DNA of 64,000 nt from Chlorobium sp. Lineage in GTDB: Bacteria; Bacteroidota; Chlorobiia; Chlorobiales; Chlorobiaceae. The DNA lies in contig JABMPC010000056.1 of assembly GCA_013203905.1 (NCBI GenBank), positions 22,285 through 86,284 of the forward strand. Direction: 5' to 3'. Positions 30,305-41,576 of the stretch are shown piece after piece; within the stretch, counting starts at the first letter, position 1; each line of letters opens with the position of its first letter. Made by a program: the position numbers and the translations under genes. The notes beneath the pieces were generated by a model. That model made no database searches. It worked only from the letters and a program-made list of their open reading frames with translations, and was not told where the DNA came from.

Positions 30305-30607
30305 TTACTTGGCCTTCTCAAGAATCTCCACAAGCCGGCAACTTTTGCGCTTGCTGATGGGACGGCATTCAATGACTTTAACGAGATCACCAATACCGGC
30401 TTCATTGTTTTCGTCGTGAGCCATGATTTTGGTGGTCTTCCGGAAGTATTTCTTGTAAACCGGATGCTGAACCCTGCGCTCAACGGCAACTACAATGGCT
30501 TTGTCCATCTTGTCGCTGACAACCTTGCCAAGCCAGCTCTTTTTGCGGCCTCTTGCTACTGCTTCCTGTGCATTGGGGCTGGTGTCGCCCATGTTCTTCT
30601 CTGCCAT
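30305..30607 (-). CDS. rpsQ: 30S ribosomal protein S17
   Basis: 100 aa. An extra N-terminal segment of about 20 residues precedes the S17 core ([36 protein letters not shown]). OB-fold, binds 16S rRNA. Confidence 0.97.
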   Translation of the reverse strand: MAEKNMGDTSPNAQEAVARGRKKSWLGKVVSDKMDKAIVVAVERRVQHPVYKKYFRKTTKIMAHDENNEAGIGDLVKVIECRPISKRKSCRLVEILEKAK

Positions 30608-30640
30608 GTAAGTAAACTGTTTGTTTTATGGTGCCGTTAC

Positions 30641-30847
30641 TCAGCTTTTTGCTGACTCCGAAGCCGTAAGCTGATGCAGACGGGTTTTCATCCGTGCAAT
30701 CTCCCTGCGGGAATTGCGGAAAACCATCGGATTCTGAGGCTGCTCAATAACTTTGTAAAAATTAATATCAGCAAGCCTTTCTTCAAGCTCGGCAATCCTT
30801 TCCACAAGCTCTTTCTCGGTCATTGCCGCAATTTCATACTTTTTCAT
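30641..30847 (-). CDS. rpmC: 50S ribosomal protein L29
   Basis: 68 aa from the ATG at 30847 (MKKYEIAAMTEKEL). Helical hairpin with the REIARMKTRL signature. Located at the peptide exit tunnel. Confidence 0.95.
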   Translation of the reverse strand: MKKYEIAAMTEKELVERIAELEERLADINFYKVIEQPQNPMVFRNSRREIARMKTRLHQLTASESAKS

Positions 30848-30878
30848 AATAGTTGCTCTCTTGCTGATTTTATTCTCT

Positions 30879-31298
30879 TTAACCTTCGTAATCAGGACGC
30901 ACAATGAAACGGGTTTTGATAGGGAGCTTCTTGGCTGCAAGCCTGAAAGCCTCAGTCGCTATCTCTTTGGAAACCCCGTCTGCCTCAAACATAATCCGAC
31001 CTGGCTTGACGACGGCAACCCAGAATTCAGGAGCTCCTTTACCAGATCCCATTCGGGTTTCAGCAGCTTTTTTACTGACAGGCTTGTCAGGGAAAATCCG
31101 GATCCAGATTTTTCCATCCCTTTTCATATATCGGTTCATTGCCACACGGGCAGCCTCAATCTGACGGCTGGTGATCCATGCCGGCTCAATCGCCTTAAGG
31201 CCAAACGAACCGAAAGATACATCTGTTCCACGCCCTGCGTTGCCTTTCATGCGTCCGCGCTGCGTCTTTCTGTATTTAACTCTCTTTGGCATTAACAT
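30879..31298 (-). CDS. rplP: 50S ribosomal protein L16
   Basis: 139 aa, [11 protein letters not shown] start supported by GGAG 8 nt upstream. Signature [15 protein letters not shown] and [17 protein letters not shown]. Needed for the A-site tRNA environment. Confidence 0.98.
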
Positions 31299-31342
31299 AC
31301 CGGCAACTCCATTCTATTTTCTGATTTGTTGTACTGGTTTCT

Positions 31343-32098
31343 TCAGGGTCTTCCCGCAGGACGACGGCGGCGCTTGTTGCGCCCGTCACGAGAACGGGGG
31401 CCGGAATCGCTGCGGCGTTCCTTGATGCGCTTCATTTCCTCTTCCTCTATAGCATCAATGCGCTGAACAAGCACTTCACCCTTGTAAACCCAGACCTTAA
31501 TGCCTATGGTACCGGCAATGGTATGAGCGGTGACACTGGAATAATCAACATTGGCTCTGATGGTGTGAAGAGGAATCTTTCCCTCCTTGTACTGCTCGGC
31601 GCGGGCAATTTCAGCGCCACCAAGCCGTCCTGCACAGCGGATTCTTACACCCTCGGCACCGGCACGCATTGCAGTCTGTATGGCCTGCTTCATTGCTCTT
31701 CTGAACGAAACACGGTTCTCAAGCTGGTAGGCAATGTTCTCACCAATGAGCTGCGCCTCAATTTCAGGCTTGACCACCTCAACAACATCAATCTTCACCT
31801 CTTTTCCAGTGATACGACCGAGCTCCTGAGAAAGATTGTTGATCTCCTCGCCCTTGCGACCCACCACTGCACCCGGGCGGGCAGCATAGATGTTAATTCT
31901 GATATTCTTGTTTGTCCGCTCAATGATGATACGGGCAATTCCGGCCTTTTCGCGCTTCAGACGAGTCTGGACATAGTTACGGATAACCTGGTCCTGCTTA
32001 ATCTTTTCGCTGATGACTGGACTGTCATCGTACCAGCGAGAAGTCCAGTCCCTGATGATGCCGAGCCTGAATCCAGTAGGATTGACTTTCTGACCCAA
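31343..32098 (-). CDS. rpsC: 30S ribosomal protein S3
   Basis: 251 aa. The start codon is TTG, backed by AAGGAGAG just upstream and the family start [13 protein letters not shown]. Type II KH domain ([14 protein letters not shown]) at about 75-90. A basic Arg/Lys-rich tail extends the C-terminus. Confidence 0.97.
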   Translation of the reverse strand: MGQKVNPTGFRLGIIRDWTSRWYDDSPVISEKIKQDQVIRNYVQTRLKREKAGIARIIIERTNKNIRINIYAARPGAVVGRKGEEINNLSQELGRITGKEVKIDVVEVVKPEIEAQLIGENIAYQLENRVSFRRAMKQAIQTAMRAGAEGVRIRCAGRLGGAEIARAEQYKEGKIPLHTIRANVDYSSVTAHTIAGTIGIKVWVYKGEVLVQRIDAIEEEEMKRIKERRSDSGPRSRDGRNKRRRRPAGRP

Positions 32099-32115
32099 TG
32101 TTCTCTCCTTCTAAG

Positions 32116-32475
32116 TTATTTAGTTTCTGGATTCTTTACCCTGTCCACAACAATGGTCAGGTGGTTCGAGCGTTTGCGGACCCGATAGGCACGACCCATC
32201 GGTGCAGGCAGCATTCTTTTCAGCGTAGCGCCTGCATCGACGAACACCGACTTGACGAAAAGTTCCTGGTCGCCGACGCGCTCATCAGGATTGAGCTGCG
32301 CATAGTTAGCAACTGCAGACTTCAGGGTCTGGAGCGCATTACGCGAAGCCGCCTTCGTCGAGTTCAGCAGGATGGCCTTGGCCTGGTCAACGGCTTTGCC
32401 GCGTACAAGACCCGCCACCAGACGCATTTTCCGGGGCGATGTCGGCGTATGCCGTAAAATTGCTTTAGCTTGCAT
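32116..32475 (-). CDS. rplV: 50S ribosomal protein L22
   Basis: 119 aa. [20 protein letters not shown] start, [17 protein letters not shown] hairpin near the end that reaches into the exit tunnel. Complete. Confidence 0.98.
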   Translation of the reverse strand: MQAKAILRHTPTSPRKMRLVAGLVRGKAVDQAKAILLNSTKAASRNALQTLKSAVANYAQLNPDERVGDQELFVKSVFVDAGATLKRMLPAPMGRAYRVRKRSNHLTIVVDRVKNPETK

Positions 32476-32506
32476 GATAAGTCTTTACCCTTTCCGGTTA
32501 TTCAGT

Positions 32507-32803
32507 TTACTTTCTCTTAGGTGCCGATCCGCCCTTTTCCGCCTTGCTGCCAGCGTGGCCGCGATAGGTCCGGGTAGGGGCAAACTCTCCAAGCTTGTGT
32601 CCAACCATGTTGTCACTGACATAGACAGGCACATGGGTCTTACCGTTATGGACAGCAATGGTGTGTCCGACAAAATCAGGAGAGATCATGGAGCTTCTGC
32701 ACCAGGTCTTGAGTACCTTCTTTTCACCCCTGCTGTTCATGTCAAGGACCCGCCGTTCGAGCTTTATGTCGATATAGGGTCCTTTTTTAAGCGATCTTGG
32801 CAT
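32507..32803 (-). CDS. rpsS: 30S ribosomal protein S19
   Basis: 98 aa. [16 protein letters not shown] start and [18 protein letters not shown] signature. Works with S13 in the head of the small subunit. Confidence 0.98.
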   Translation of the reverse strand: MPRSLKKGPYIDIKLERRVLDMNSRGEKKVLKTWCRSSMISPDFVGHTIAVHNGKTHVPVYVSDNMVGHKLGEFAPTRTYRGHAGSKAEKGGSAPKRK

Positions 32804-32841
32804 AGTATGTCTGCTTGATAGAGTTTAGCGCTGCAGCTGTT

Positions 32842-33681
32842 TTATTTTGCGTTTCTGCCGCGGACAATCAGTTTCTGTGAAGCCTTCTTCTTATTTCTGG
32901 TCTTCAGCCCCTTGGCAAGCTGTCCCCACGGTGACTTGGGATGTCTTCTGCCACCACCGGATTTAGATCTGCCTTCACCACCACCCATCGGGTGATCGAC
33001 CGGGTTCATTGCCATACCTCTGGTCTGAGGACGGATACCAAGCCAGCGACTTCTGCCGGCCTTACCGAGAACAAGATTTTCATGGTCGGTATTGCCCACA
33101 ACACCAATGGTTGCTCTGCACTCAACACGAACCTTGCGTATTTCACCTGAAGGAAGCTTCAGCGTAACATAATCACCTTCACGGGCTGCAAGGACTGCAA
33201 ATGTTCCTGCTGAACGGACAATCTGTCCCCCCTTTCCGGCCTTCATCTCAACATTATGAATATCAGTGCCAAGCGGAATGTTCTTCAGCGGCATGGTATT
33301 GCCAGTCCTGACCTCCACCTTATCACCACTCTCAACTTTATCACCAACCTTCAAACCTTTCGGGGCGAGAATATAACGCTTTTCTCCATCATTATAATGA
33401 AGAAGTGCAATTCTTGATGACCTGTTCGGATCATACTCAATGGAAGCAACCGTTGCGGGTACGCCGTCTTTGGTACGCTTGAAATCAATGATCCTGTAGT
33501 GACGCCTGTGTCCGCCTCCGCGATGTCGCGAAGTTTTCCGGCCTGTATTGTTCCGGCCGCCCGATTTTTTCAGGGGCACCAGCAGGCGTTTTTCAGGCGT
33601 GCTTTTGGTGATTTCATCAAATGCCGGGTATGACATGAATCGTGACCCTGGCGTCACCGGCAATAATTTCCTAATAGCCAT
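32842..33681 (-). CDS. rplB: 50S ribosomal protein L2
   Basis: 279 aa. OB-fold and SH3-like domains. The C-terminal conserved region around [18 protein letters not shown] contains the His important near the peptidyl-transferase centre. Confidence 0.98.
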   Translation of the reverse strand: MAIRKLLPVTPGSRFMSYPAFDEITKSTPEKRLLVPLKKSGGRNNTGRKTSRHRGGGHRRHYRIIDFKRTKDGVPATVASIEYDPNRSSRIALLHYNDGEKRYILAPKGLKVGDKVESGDKVEVRTGNTMPLKNIPLGTDIHNVEMKAGKGGQIVRSAGTFAVLAAREGDYVTLKLPSGEIRKVRVECRATIGVVGNTDHENLVLGKAGRSRWLGIRPQTRGMAMNPVDHPMGGGEGRSKSGGGRRHPKSPWGQLAKGLKTRNKKKASQKLIVRGRNAK

Positions 33682-33713
33682 TGTAAATTAAAATCTAACC
33701 TTTGTTGTAAGCT

Positions 33714-34025
33714 CTATGCGTCGCCCTTCGGGGTTGCTCCCGAATAAAAATCTATTGACTGACCCTCGCCAAGCGTGACAATTGCCTTTTTTGTATCGTT
33801 CTTTTTGCCGGTCACAACCCCTTTACGGGTATTCTGGCGGCGAGTTTTGCCTAAGCTGTTAAGCGTGCGAACGCTTTTAACATCCACGCCGAACTTCTCT
33901 TCGACGGCCATTTTTATATCAATCTTGTCTGCGTCCAGCTTAACCTGGAAAACATACTGACCGCGATCCTCGGTGAGTCCGGTACTTTTTTCTGTCAGCC
34001 AGGGGCGCAACAACGGGTTTTTCAT
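33714..34025 (-). CDS. rplW: 50S ribosomal protein L23
   Basis: 103 aa from the ATG at 34025 ([14 protein letters not shown]). AGGAG lies 8 nt before this codon, whereas an ATG two codons earlier is too close to it. L23 is the docking site for trigger factor and SRP at the exit tunnel. Confidence 0.95.
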   Translation of the reverse strand: MKNPLLRPWLTEKSTGLTEDRGQYVFQVKLDADKIDIKMAVEEKFGVDVKSVRTLNSLGKTRRQNTRKGVVTGKKNDTKKAIVTLGEGQSIDFYSGATPKGDA

Positions 34026-34056
34026 TCTCATCTCTCCTGTTTACGGGATACCGGGG

Positions 34057-34683
34057 TTACCCTAAAGTCTCTTCTAATTTTTTCAATGCCGCTTTCTGAA
34101 ACAGCACAGTGTGGCTGTTGAGAATATCATAGGTGGACGCCTTGTCAGCACTCATGATGTTGACCGTCTGGATATTTTTTCCAGAGCGCGCGATTGTCAC
34201 ATTGTATTCCGGGGTCAGCATAAGCGTTTTTTTCTCGTCGAGACCCAAGTTCTTCAGAATCGCTGCGAACGGCTTGGTCTTGATCTCTTCAAGCATGAAA
34301 TCCTCAACAACAAGAATTCTGCCATCCTGAGCTTTTGAGCTGAATGCTGAGCGACGGGCAAGCGCCTTCACTTTTTTATTAACCTTCTGGTCGTAACCGT
34401 GAGGCGTTGGTCCAAAAATGGTGCCGCCTCCAACCATTAAGGGGGAGCGGGTTGAACCCTGACGGGCATTACCGGTTCCTTTCTGGCGATATGGCTTGCG
34501 ACCTCCACCCCTGACTTCAGCACGGGTCTTGGACTTGTGCGTTCCCTGCCTGCGATTGGCAAGAATCGACTTTACATCGAGATATACCGCATGCTCCGAT
34601 ACTTCAGCTCCAAAAATGTCATCACAGAGGGTAATGACCTCACCTGATTCAGTGCCGGCGGTAGTTAAGACTTTAAGTTCCAT
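34057..34683 (-). CDS. rplD: 50S ribosomal protein L4
   Basis: 208 aa. The long exit-tunnel loop around GGGRKPYRQKGTGNARQGS is intact. In E. coli L4 represses the S10 operon; no leader hairpin was assigned here. Confidence 0.98.
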   Translation of the reverse strand: MELKVLTTAGTESGEVITLCDDIFGAEVSEHAVYLDVKSILANRRQGTHKSKTRAEVRGGGRKPYRQKGTGNARQGSTRSPLMVGGGTIFGPTPHGYDQKVNKKVKALARRSAFSSKAQDGRILVVEDFMLEEIKTKPFAAILKNLGLDEKKTLMLTPEYNVTIARSGKNIQTVNIMSADKASTYDILNSHTVLFQKAALKKLEETLG

Positions 34684-34701
34684 GGCTTCGTGCAGTCAGC
34701 T

Positions 34702-35331
34702 TTACTTTTTTGTAGAAACAATCCTTACATAGGAATTCTTCGGGCCCGGCACAGGGCCTTTGACCATAATCAGGCTTGACTCAGGCATAATTTTTACTAC
34801 CTGAAGGTTTCTGACGGTTACTGTATCAGTTCCCATGCGGCCACCCATCTTGGTACCCTTAAAGGTTTTCGAGGGATCTGAAGCTCCGCCTATCGAACCC
34901 GGTGCCCGCAGCCTGTCGGACTGACCGTGTGTACGCTGTCCGCCACCGAAATTGTGGCGTTTGACAACACCGGCAAATCCTTTGCCCTTCGAAATTCCCT
35001 GCACCTTGACAATCTCACCTTCGGTGAACGATTCAACGAGCACAGGGCTGCCGGCTGTCAGTTCGCCGTCAAACATGGATGTGTCGAATTCAGCAGTCAT
35101 ATATCCGGGAGCAACTCCGGCCTTTTTATAATGACCGAGCATTGGCTTGTTCACCTTGGCCTCTTTCCTCTCACCGATCCCGACCTGATACGCATCGTAT
35201 CCATCTATGCCGGCACTTTTGACCTGCGTTACAAAGCAGGGCCCAGCCTGGATGATGGTACAGGGCACAGCCTCCCGCTTCTCATTGTACAGACGGGTCA
35301 TGCCGATTTTCTTTCCCAGAATCGCACCCAT
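34702..35331 (-). CDS. rplC: 50S ribosomal protein L3
   Basis: 209 aa. [16 protein letters not shown] start, [17 protein letters not shown] loop reaching toward the peptidyl-transferase centre. Confidence 0.98.
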   Translation of the reverse strand: MGAILGKKIGMTRLYNEKREAVPCTIIQAGPCFVTQVKSAGIDGYDAYQVGIGERKEAKVNKPMLGHYKKAGVAPGYMTAEFDTSMFDGELTAGSPVLVESFTEGEIVKVQGISKGKGFAGVVKRHNFGGGQRTHGQSDRLRAPGSIGGASDPSKTFKGTKMGGRMGTDTVTVRNLQVVKIMPESSLIMVKGPVPGPKNSYVRIVSTKK

Positions 35332-35355
35332 ATCAATAGCTCTTTATCTAATTCG

Positions 35356-35667
35356 TTAAGACTTGATTTCAACATCAACACCGCTCGGAAGCTCAAGCTT
35401 CATAAGCAGGTCAATGGTTCTAGAAGTCGGGTTCATGATCTCTATAAGCCTCTTGTGAGAGGAGAATGAGAACTGCTCACGCGACTTCTTGTCAACATGG
35501 GGAGACCGGTTCACGGTATACACATGCGATTTTGTCGGCAGCGGTATGGGGCCAAAGATTATTGCATCAGTCTCCTTGACCACTTCTATAATCCGTGAAG
35601 CCCACTTATCAACCAGGCTATGGTCGTAAGACTTAAGCTTGATTCTGATCTTTTGCTGTACAGCCAC
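35356..35667 (-). CDS. rpsJ: 30S ribosomal protein S10
   Basis: 103 aa with a GTG start. Core [17 protein letters not shown] and [30 protein letters not shown] block are present. First gene of the S10 part, separated from tuf by a terminator-bearing 83-nt gap. S10 also takes part in transcription antitermination with NusB. Confidence 0.97.
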   Translation of the reverse strand: MAVQQKIRIKLKSYDHSLVDKWASRIIEVVKETDAIIFGPIPLPTKSHVYTVNRSPHVDKKSREQFSFSSHKRLIEIMNPTSRTIDLLMKLELPSGVDVEIKS

Positions 35668-35693
35668 TTGTCAACCCTGTTTCATGTTATCGA

Positions 35694-35726
35694 TAAAAAA
35701 GGGGCGGAGAGCTTTCACTCCGCCCC
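35694..35726 (-). terminator. Terminator after tuf
   Basis: Read leftward: a 9-bp GC-rich stem (35726-35718 with 35709-35701), an 8-nt loop, then T6 (35700-35695). It lies between tuf and rpsJ and should end or reduce str-operon transcripts before the S10 operon. Confidence 0.88.
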
Positions 35727-35750
35727 ATGAAGCCTTATTCAGTCAAACTC

Positions 35751-36932
35751 TCAGTCGTTGATCTTGGTAACGGAACCAGCACCGACGGTACGACCGCCTT
35801 CACGGATAGCGAAACGAAGACCTTCATCCATAGCGATAGGAGCAATCAGCTCTACTTCAACCGATAGGTTGTCGCCGGGCATGACCATTTCCACACCTTC
35901 AGGAAGGCTTACCGCACCGGTAACATCCGTGGTACGGAAGTAGAACTGAGGACGGTAGTTGGTAAAGAACGGCGTATGACGGCCACCCTCTTCCTTCTTC
36001 AGGATGTAGACCTCTGCTTTGAACTTGGTATGCGGTTTGATTGTGCCGGGTTTGGCAATAACCATGCCGCGCTCCAGATCATTTTTGTCAACGCCGCGGA
36101 GAAGAAGACCTGCATTGTCGCCAGCCTGTCCTTCATCAAGCAGCTTCTGGAACATTTCGATACCGGTAACAACAGACTTGCGGGTATCCTTGATACCGAC
36201 AATCTCGACCTCTTCGTTGATCTTGACGCGGCCACGCTCAATTCTTCCGGTACCCACGGTACCACGACCTGAAATAGAGAATACATCCTCAACAGGCATC
36301 AGGAAGGGCTTGTCAACATCGCGTACAGGCTCAGGAATGTAGTTGTCTACTGCATCCATAAGCTCCATGATAGCCTTTTCGCCCTCTGCATCGCCATCAA
36401 GCGCTTTGAGAGCAGAACCTTTGATGATGGGAATATCGTCGCCGGGGAATCCATACTCTGTAAGAAGCTCACGAAGCTCCATCTCAACGAGCTCAAGAAG
36501 CTCAGGATCAGCAATGTCAACCTTGTTCAGGAAGACGACAAGCGCAGGAACATTCACCTGACGGGCAAGCAGGATATGCTCGCGGGTCTGGGGCATAGGG
36601 CCGTCGGTACCGGCAACCACGAGGATGGCGCCATCCATCTGTGCTGCACCAGTGATCATGTTCTTGATGTAATCAGCGTGACCCGGGCAGTCAATGTGCG
36701 CATAGTGCCGTTTTTCGGTCTGGTACTCCACATGGGCAGTTGAAATGGTAATACCGCGCTCGCGCTCTTCAGGAGCCTTATCAATATCGCCGAACTCGCG
36801 TGCGGCTGCCATTCCCGACTTTGAAAGCACCGAGGTGATTGCTGCTGTCAGGGTTGTTTTTCCGTGGTCAACATGGCCGATGGTACCGATATTGACATGA
36901 GGTTTATCCCTCTTGTAGGACTCTTTTGCCAT
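35751..36932 (-). CDS. tuf: Elongation factor Tu
   Basis: 393 aa. GTPase motifs GHVDHGKT (18-25 region), DCPGHADY and NKVD, followed by the two beta-barrel domains. Delivers aminoacyl-tRNA to the ribosome. Last gene of the str part. Only one tuf copy lies in this window. Confidence 0.98.
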   Translation of the reverse strand: MAKESYKRDKPHVNIGTIGHVDHGKTTLTAAITSVLSKSGMAAAREFGDIDKAPEERERGITISTAHVEYQTEKRHYAHIDCPGHADYIKNMITGAAQMDGAILVVAGTDGPMPQTREHILLARQVNVPALVVFLNKVDIADPELLELVEMELRELLTEYGFPGDDIPIIKGSALKALDGDAEGEKAIMELMDAVDNYIPEPVRDVDKPFLMPVEDVFSISGRGTVGTGRIERGRVKINEEVEIVGIKDTRKSVVTGIEMFQKLLDEGQAGDNAGLLLRGVDKNDLERGMVIAKPGTIKPHTKFKAEVYILKKEEGGRHTPFFTNYRPQFYFRTTDVTGAVSLPEGVEMVMPGDNLSVEVELIAPIAMDEGLRFAIREGGRTVGAGSVTKIND

Positions 36933-37000
36933 AACTTTATCTCCGATCTGTTAGCTTTTGTTGTTTGTGATAAAATGGTCTTTACTGCACCTTACTCTTA

Positions 37001-39112
37001 CTAGTCGTCCTTGTTTGAGCGCTTTTCCTGAAGGGTTTCTGCAATGTTTTTCGGAACCTCCCGGTAACTCTCAAACTCCATTGAGTAGTTAGCACGCCCC
37101 TGGGTCATCGACCGGAGGTCGGTAGAGTAACCGAACATTGCTGAAAGCGGAACTTTTGCCCCTACAAACTGGGCTCCCGCCCTCTGTCCCATTCCCTCGA
37201 TATGCCCACGACGGCCAGACAGGTCGCCCATAACATCACCGAGATACTCTTCCGGGGTAATAACCTCAACCTTCATGATAGGCTCAAGCAGAACAGGATT
37301 GGCCTTTCTGGCACCACCCTTGAAACCTATTGAACCGGCAATCTTGAAAGCCATTTCAGAGGAGTCAACATCATGGTACTTACCGTCAAACAGTGTCACC
37401 TTGATATCCTGCATGGGATAACCAGCAACAACGCCGTCCTTCATTGCCTCCTGAATACCGGCATTCACTGCAGGGATATACTCCCTCGGAATGACGCCAC
37501 CCTTGACCGCATCAACAAATTCATAACCCTTGCCCTCTTCAAGCGGCTCAACGGTAATGTTGACCAGGCCGAACTGGCCTTTACCGCCAGACTGACGGAC
37601 AAACTTGCCCTCGAAGTCAACTTTTGCGCGAATGGTTTCACGGTAGGCAACCTGTGGCTGACCAACATTAGCCTCAACATTGAACTCACGACGAAGCCTA
37701 TCGACAAGAATTTCAAGATGAAGCTCACCCATACCCGCTATCAGGGTCTGACCCGTTTCCTCATCGGTTTTCACACGGAAGGTCGGATCCTCTTCCGCAA
37801 GCTTTGCGAGCGACACACCGAGCTTATCTGAATCAACTTTGGTTTTCGGCTCGATTGCAATCTGAATGACCGGCTCAGGGAAAACCATTTTTTCAAGGAC
37901 AACAGGGTTGGCCTCGTCGCAAAGGGTATCACCTGTGCGAACCTCTTTGAGGCCCACCGCAGCAGCAATATCGCCGGAGTAGACGCAATCCAGGTCTTCC
38001 CGCTTGTTTGAATGCATCTGAAGCACCCTTCCTACCCGCTCTTTCTTCCCGGTAATTGAGTTGAGAACATAACTTCCCGCCTTGAGCTTTCCTGAATAAA
38101 CACGGAAGAATGTCAGCTTGCCGACAAACGGATCAGTCGCAATTTTAAATGCAAGAGCAGCAAAAGGCTCATCATCATTCGGATGACGGACGACATCTTC
38201 TTCTGTACGGGGATGATGACCCTCAACCTCGCCATCATCAAGCGGGGATGCGAGATAATCAACCACTGCATCAAGCATGAACTGCACACCCTTGTTCTTG
38301 AACGAGGAGCCACAGAGCACAGGGATGATATCAACATTCAGTGTCGCCTGACGAAGCACTTTGCGCACCTCAGACTCGGTAATATCTTCTCCGTCGAGAT
38401 ATTTCTCAAGAAGGGTTTCATCAACCTCAGAAACAGCCTCAAGCATATTGATTCTCCATGTCCGGGCCTCATTCTCCAGGTCATGCGGAATCTCCACCTC
38501 TTCGTAGGTACTGCCATCTTCCTTATCAAAGATGATGCCTTTCATTCTTATGAGATCAACAAAACCAGCATAAATCTCACCCTCACCGATCGGAATCTGA
38601 ATCGGAACAGGGTTCGCACTCAGCCTTTCCCGAATAGCCTTTATCGTCTCAAAGAAATCAGCACCAGTCCTATCCATCTTATTAACATAGGCAATGCGGG
38701 GGACGCCGTACTTGTTTGCCTGGCGCCATACAGTCTCCGACTGGGGCTCAACACCACCAACCGCGCAGAACAGAGCGACAGCACCATCAAGCACACGCAA
38801 CGATCGCTCTACCTCAACAGTAAAGTCAACATGGCCGGGAGTATCGATAATATTGATGCGATGATTCACTCCTGTATAATTCCCATATTTCGGAGACCAG
38901 AAACAGGTTGTGGCTGCAGAAGTAATCGTTATGCCGCGCTCTTTCTCCTGCTCCATCCAATCCATGGTCGCACCGCCATCATGAACCTCACCCATCCTGT
39001 GCAGACGCCCCGTATAATAGAGGATCCTCTCAGTGGTCGTAGTCTTACCGGCATCAATGTGAGCCATAATACCGATGTTACGAACCTTATCCAGTGCAAC
39101 CTGCCGTGTCAT
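37001..39112 (-). CDS. fusA: Elongation factor G
   Basis: 703 aa. G1 is [14 protein letters not shown]3 is DTPGHVDF, G4 is NKMD; domains II-V follow with the usual [12 protein letters not shown] block. Ribosome translocation and recycling. Normal length, between rpsG and tuf. Confidence 0.98.
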   Translation of the reverse strand: MTRQVALDKVRNIGIMAHIDAGKTTTTERILYYTGRLHRMGEVHDGGATMDWMEQEKERGITITSAATTCFWSPKYGNYTGVNHRINIIDTPGHVDFTVEVERSLRVLDGAVALFCAVGGVEPQSETVWRQANKYGVPRIAYVNKMDRTGADFFETIKAIRERLSANPVPIQIPIGEGEIYAGFVDLIRMKGIIFDKEDGSTYEEVEIPHDLENEARTWRINMLEAVSEVDETLLEKYLDGEDITESEVRKVLRQATLNVDIIPVLCGSSFKNKGVQFMLDAVVDYLASPLDDGEVEGHHPRTEEDVVRHPNDDEPFAALAFKIATDPFVGKLTFFRVYSGKLKAGSYVLNSITGKKERVGRVLQMHSNKREDLDCVYSGDIAAAVGLKEVRTGDTLCDEANPVVLEKMVFPEPVIQIAIEPKTKVDSDKLGVSLAKLAEEDPTFRVKTDEETGQTLIAGMGELHLEILVDRLRREFNVEANVGQPQVAYRETIRAKVDFEGKFVRQSGGKGQFGLVNITVEPLEEGKGYEFVDAVKGGVIPREYIPAVNAGIQEAMKDGVVAGYPMQDIKVTLFDGKYHDVDSSEMAFKIAGSIGFKGGARKANPVLLEPIMKVEVITPEEYLGDVMGDLSGRRGHIEGMGQRAGAQFVGAKVPLSAMFGYSTDLRSMTQGRANYSMEFESYREVPKNIAETLQEKRSNKDD

Positions 39113-39148
39113 ATCAATTATTTTATTCTATTTATACCTGTCGCCGCT

Positions 39149-39616
39149 TCAGAAGCGGAAATGCGCAAACGCCTTGTTCGCATCAGCCATACGATGTACC
39201 TCATCACGCTTCTTCACTGAAGCGCCCTGCTCTCCGGCAGCGTCCATCAACTCTGCAGCAAGCTTTTCAGCCATTGAACGGCCACCGCGCTTCGTCGCAT
39301 ACTGTTTCAACCAGCGGAACGCAAGAGCGCCGCGGCGGGAGGGCTTTACCTCCATCGGAATCTGGTAAGTCGCACCACCAACACGCTTGCTGCGAACTTC
39401 AACCACAGGAGCAATATTGGACATTGCGCGATGATATACCTCTAAAGGAGTCTCCTCCGTCATCTTCTCACCAATGATCGCAAACGCGTCATAGACAATC
39501 TTTGTGGCAACATCTTTTTTGCCATCAAGCATTACCGCGTTAATGAAACGCGCAACACTCTCATCACTGTACCGGACATCCACACCCGTCCTCTTGTAGC
39601 CACCTTTTTTCGACAT
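39149..39616 (-). CDS. rpsG: 30S ribosomal protein S7
   Basis: 155 aa. Core ARFINAVMLDGKKDVA and GGATYQIPMEVKPSRR. Head assembly protein and usual str-operon regulator in other bacteria. Confidence 0.98.
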   Translation of the reverse strand: MSKKGGYKRTGVDVRYSDESVARFINAVMLDGKKDVATKIVYDAFAIIGEKMTEETPLEVYHRAMSNIAPVVEVRSKRVGGATYQIPMEVKPSRRGALAFRWLKQYATKRGGRSMAEKLAAELMDAAGEQGASVKKRDEVHRMADANKAFAHFRF

Positions 39617-39643
39617 AATTCCCTGATGAATTGATGATTCGAT

Positions 39644-40042
39644 TTATTTTTTACCCTTTGCCGCACCAGCCTCCTTGGGCTGCTTGGCGCCGTACTTTGA
39701 ACGGCTCTGCCTGCGATCAGCAACACCCGAAGTGTCAAGCGAACCACGGACAATATGATAACGGACACCAGGAAGATCCTTTACCCTGCCGCCGCGAATC
39801 AGAACAATGGAGTGCTCCTGCAGGTTATGGCCTTCGCCGGGAATATAAGCCGTCACTTCAATCTTGTTTGAGAGCCTGACACGCGCAACCTTACGCAGAG
39901 CCGAGTTAGGCTTTTTCGGCGTCGTCGTGTATACACGGGTACAGACCCCGCGCTTCTGCGGGCATTTCTCCAGCGCCGGTGACGCTGTTTTTGACGCTTT
40001 TACACTTCTACCGTGCCTGATAAGCTGCTGAATCGTCGGCAT
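39644..40042 (-). CDS. rpsL: 30S ribosomal protein S12
   Basis: 132 aa. [12 protein letters not shown] start. Decoding-site blocks [15 protein letters not shown] and [11 protein letters not shown], with the usual streptomycin-site lysines visible. Short Ala/Lys-rich tail. First gene of the supercluster. The upstream gap (40043-40145) must hold its promoter, but no convincing boxes were found. Confidence 0.98.
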   Translation of the reverse strand: MPTIQQLIRHGRSVKASKTASPALEKCPQKRGVCTRVYTTTPKKPNSALRKVARVRLSNKIEVTAYIPGEGHNLQEHSIVLIRGGRVKDLPGVRYHIVRGSLDTSGVADRRQSRSKYGAKQPKEAGAAKGKK

Positions 40043-40130
40043 ACTGGAACTCTCTTTCTATTTAAAAACCTCTGATGACAAATCACTATGTACTGAAAAA
40101 TCCATAAGGACAACCAATGTAAGCGAATTT

Positions 40131-40197
40131 AAAAAAAAAACAAAACTGAAAACATCATTTTTCATCCCCTTCGTGAAAAAATGATTTTCGTTTTCAG
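40131..40197 (-). terminator. Terminator closing the glycan gene run
   Basis: Read leftward: an outer 8-bp stem (40197-40190 with 40153-40146) and a nearly paired inner AT-rich stem (40185-40174 with 40064-equivalent bases 40164-40154) around a 9-nt loop. It is followed by a T-rich run of ten T (40140-40131). Placed 18 nt after the stop of the 40216-41541 gene. Confidence 0.8.
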
Positions 40198-40215
40198 CCC
40201 GCTGCATCGCAGGTT

Positions 40216-41541
40216 TCAGACCGGTAGCGTCAAGGCGATCTCCCGCACCAGAGCCTCCATTACTTTTTCTTGCTGCGAAAGATCCTCAATGCCCTCACGG
40301 AACATACCACCACCGGCTCCGGCAATCTCCGTAAGCCTGGCGGCCAAGGTGGCGCCATCACCAGCAGGAACCGCCAGCCCGCCTGCTTCGGAGGCAAACC
40401 GTAAAATCACTTCATCGGGAGCAACAGCGACCCACGCAACTCCCATGCCCGCAATATCAACAAGAAGCTCCGGAACACGAAGAGAACCGCTATCCTGACG
40501 CCCAGAAGCAAAGAGCACAAAGGATGCCTTCCTGCATAGCTCCAGCAGATCCCCTTCCGAGAAGGGACAGACAAGCTCAACTGAGCCCGCAAGCCCGAAT
40601 TTTTTCAGCATTTTTTCCGATGCATTGTGCGTCACGGCAACCGCACCACTGCAGCAGCCGCCAGCCGCCCCCATTGAGCTGCTGAGCGAACGAAAAAAAT
40701 CACTGGTCTCTTTCTCTGTCAGACGCTGCAGAAGAAAAACCGGCCTGCCTGAAGAATCCGGAATCCCTTCACCCGGAATGCGGGAGTCGTTGGCAGGAAC
40801 GGAGGGCGTATCGGCAATAATGGTAATGTCGTCATGGGTGACCCGTCCGAAATACCTTGTCAAGAAATATTCCTTCAGCGCCCTTGTAGGGGTAATGAGG
40901 CTGTAACCGCTTGTCAGCAGCTTCTCTTCAAGAGAGGACCCGTCACCTGAATGAAGACTCCCAGAGGGGGCAAACGACGAAGGCCGGGTTAGAGGGGCCT
41001 GCAGGTCGAAAAGAACGGGCACGCCGTGACGGACGGAAAGCTCCAGCGCAATTTCAAGAGCGCAGGCAGAGGGCCCCTGAACGAAAATCGCCTCAATATC
41101 GCCGAAGCGGTTCATGACATTTTCCGCAAGAGCACCCGCATGCTTCTCCCAGATAGCGCAAAGCCCCGGAGCACTGAAACGCGACGGCAGCACTTTTCCC
41201 AAAGTTCCTTTCGGCGGCATAGAGCCGCCATAAGCCAGTGCCGCAACCCCGCAGGCTTCCAGCTCCTCAACCGCAACAGGGGGCCCGGTTCTCCATATAC
41301 GCTCTCCCTTGACGCCCGAAGCTTCCTCACCGGGAGCATCAGAGCCGGCAGACTCTCCCGATGAAACGAATGCCGGCGGCGCAATGACCATCGGCTCCCA
41401 CCCATAGGCCGGAAGACTGGACGCCATCCTGAAGGCCCTTGATGAGCCATCAGTCATGGCGGGCGGATAATTGGGAGCAAGAAAGAGAATTTTTCTCACG
41501 GTACTGAATTGGTTAACCGGGAACGGCCTGGGCATTCCCAT
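40216..41541 (-). CDS. Glycosyltransferase family 4-like protein
   Basis: 441 aa. The N-terminal part has the GT-B opening KILFLAPNYPPAMTDGSSR (about 17-35), typical of group 1/4 glycosyltransferases. The C-terminal part (about 260-420) is divergent and lacks a clear EGFGLP-type motif. The start is uncertain: ATG at 41541 or 41535, or GTG at 41499 just before the core. Last gene of the surface-glycan run; donor and acceptor unknown. Confidence 0.7.
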   Translation of the reverse strand: MGMPRPFPVNQFSTVRKILFLAPNYPPAMTDGSSRAFRMASSLPAYGWEPMVIAPPAFVSSGESAGSDAPGEEASGVKGERIWRTGPPVAVEELEACGVAALAYGGSMPPKGTLGKVLPSRFSAPGLCAIWEKHAGALAENVMNRFGDIEAIFVQGPSACALEIALELSVRHGVPVLFDLQAPLTRPSSFAPSGSLHSGDGSSLEEKLLTSGYSLITPTRALKEYFLTRYFGRVTHDDITIIADTPSVPANDSRIPGEGIPDSSGRPVFLLQRLTEKETSDFFRSLSSSMGAAGGCCSGAVAVTHNASEKMLKKFGLAGSVELVCPFSEGDLLELCRKASFVLFASGRQDSGSLRVPELLVDIAGMGVAWVAVAPDEVILRFASEAGGLAVPAGDGATLAARLTEIAGAGGGMFREGIEDLSQQEKVMEALVREIALTLPV

Positions 41542-41576
41542 GCATTGAAAAACAAACGGGGCAATATAGTCATATC

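Noticed and set aside
40081..40145. Promoter boxes for the rpsL operon
   Set aside because: The best match (TTGTCC with CATAGT) is poor at -10; a promoter must exist here but could not be placed with confidence.
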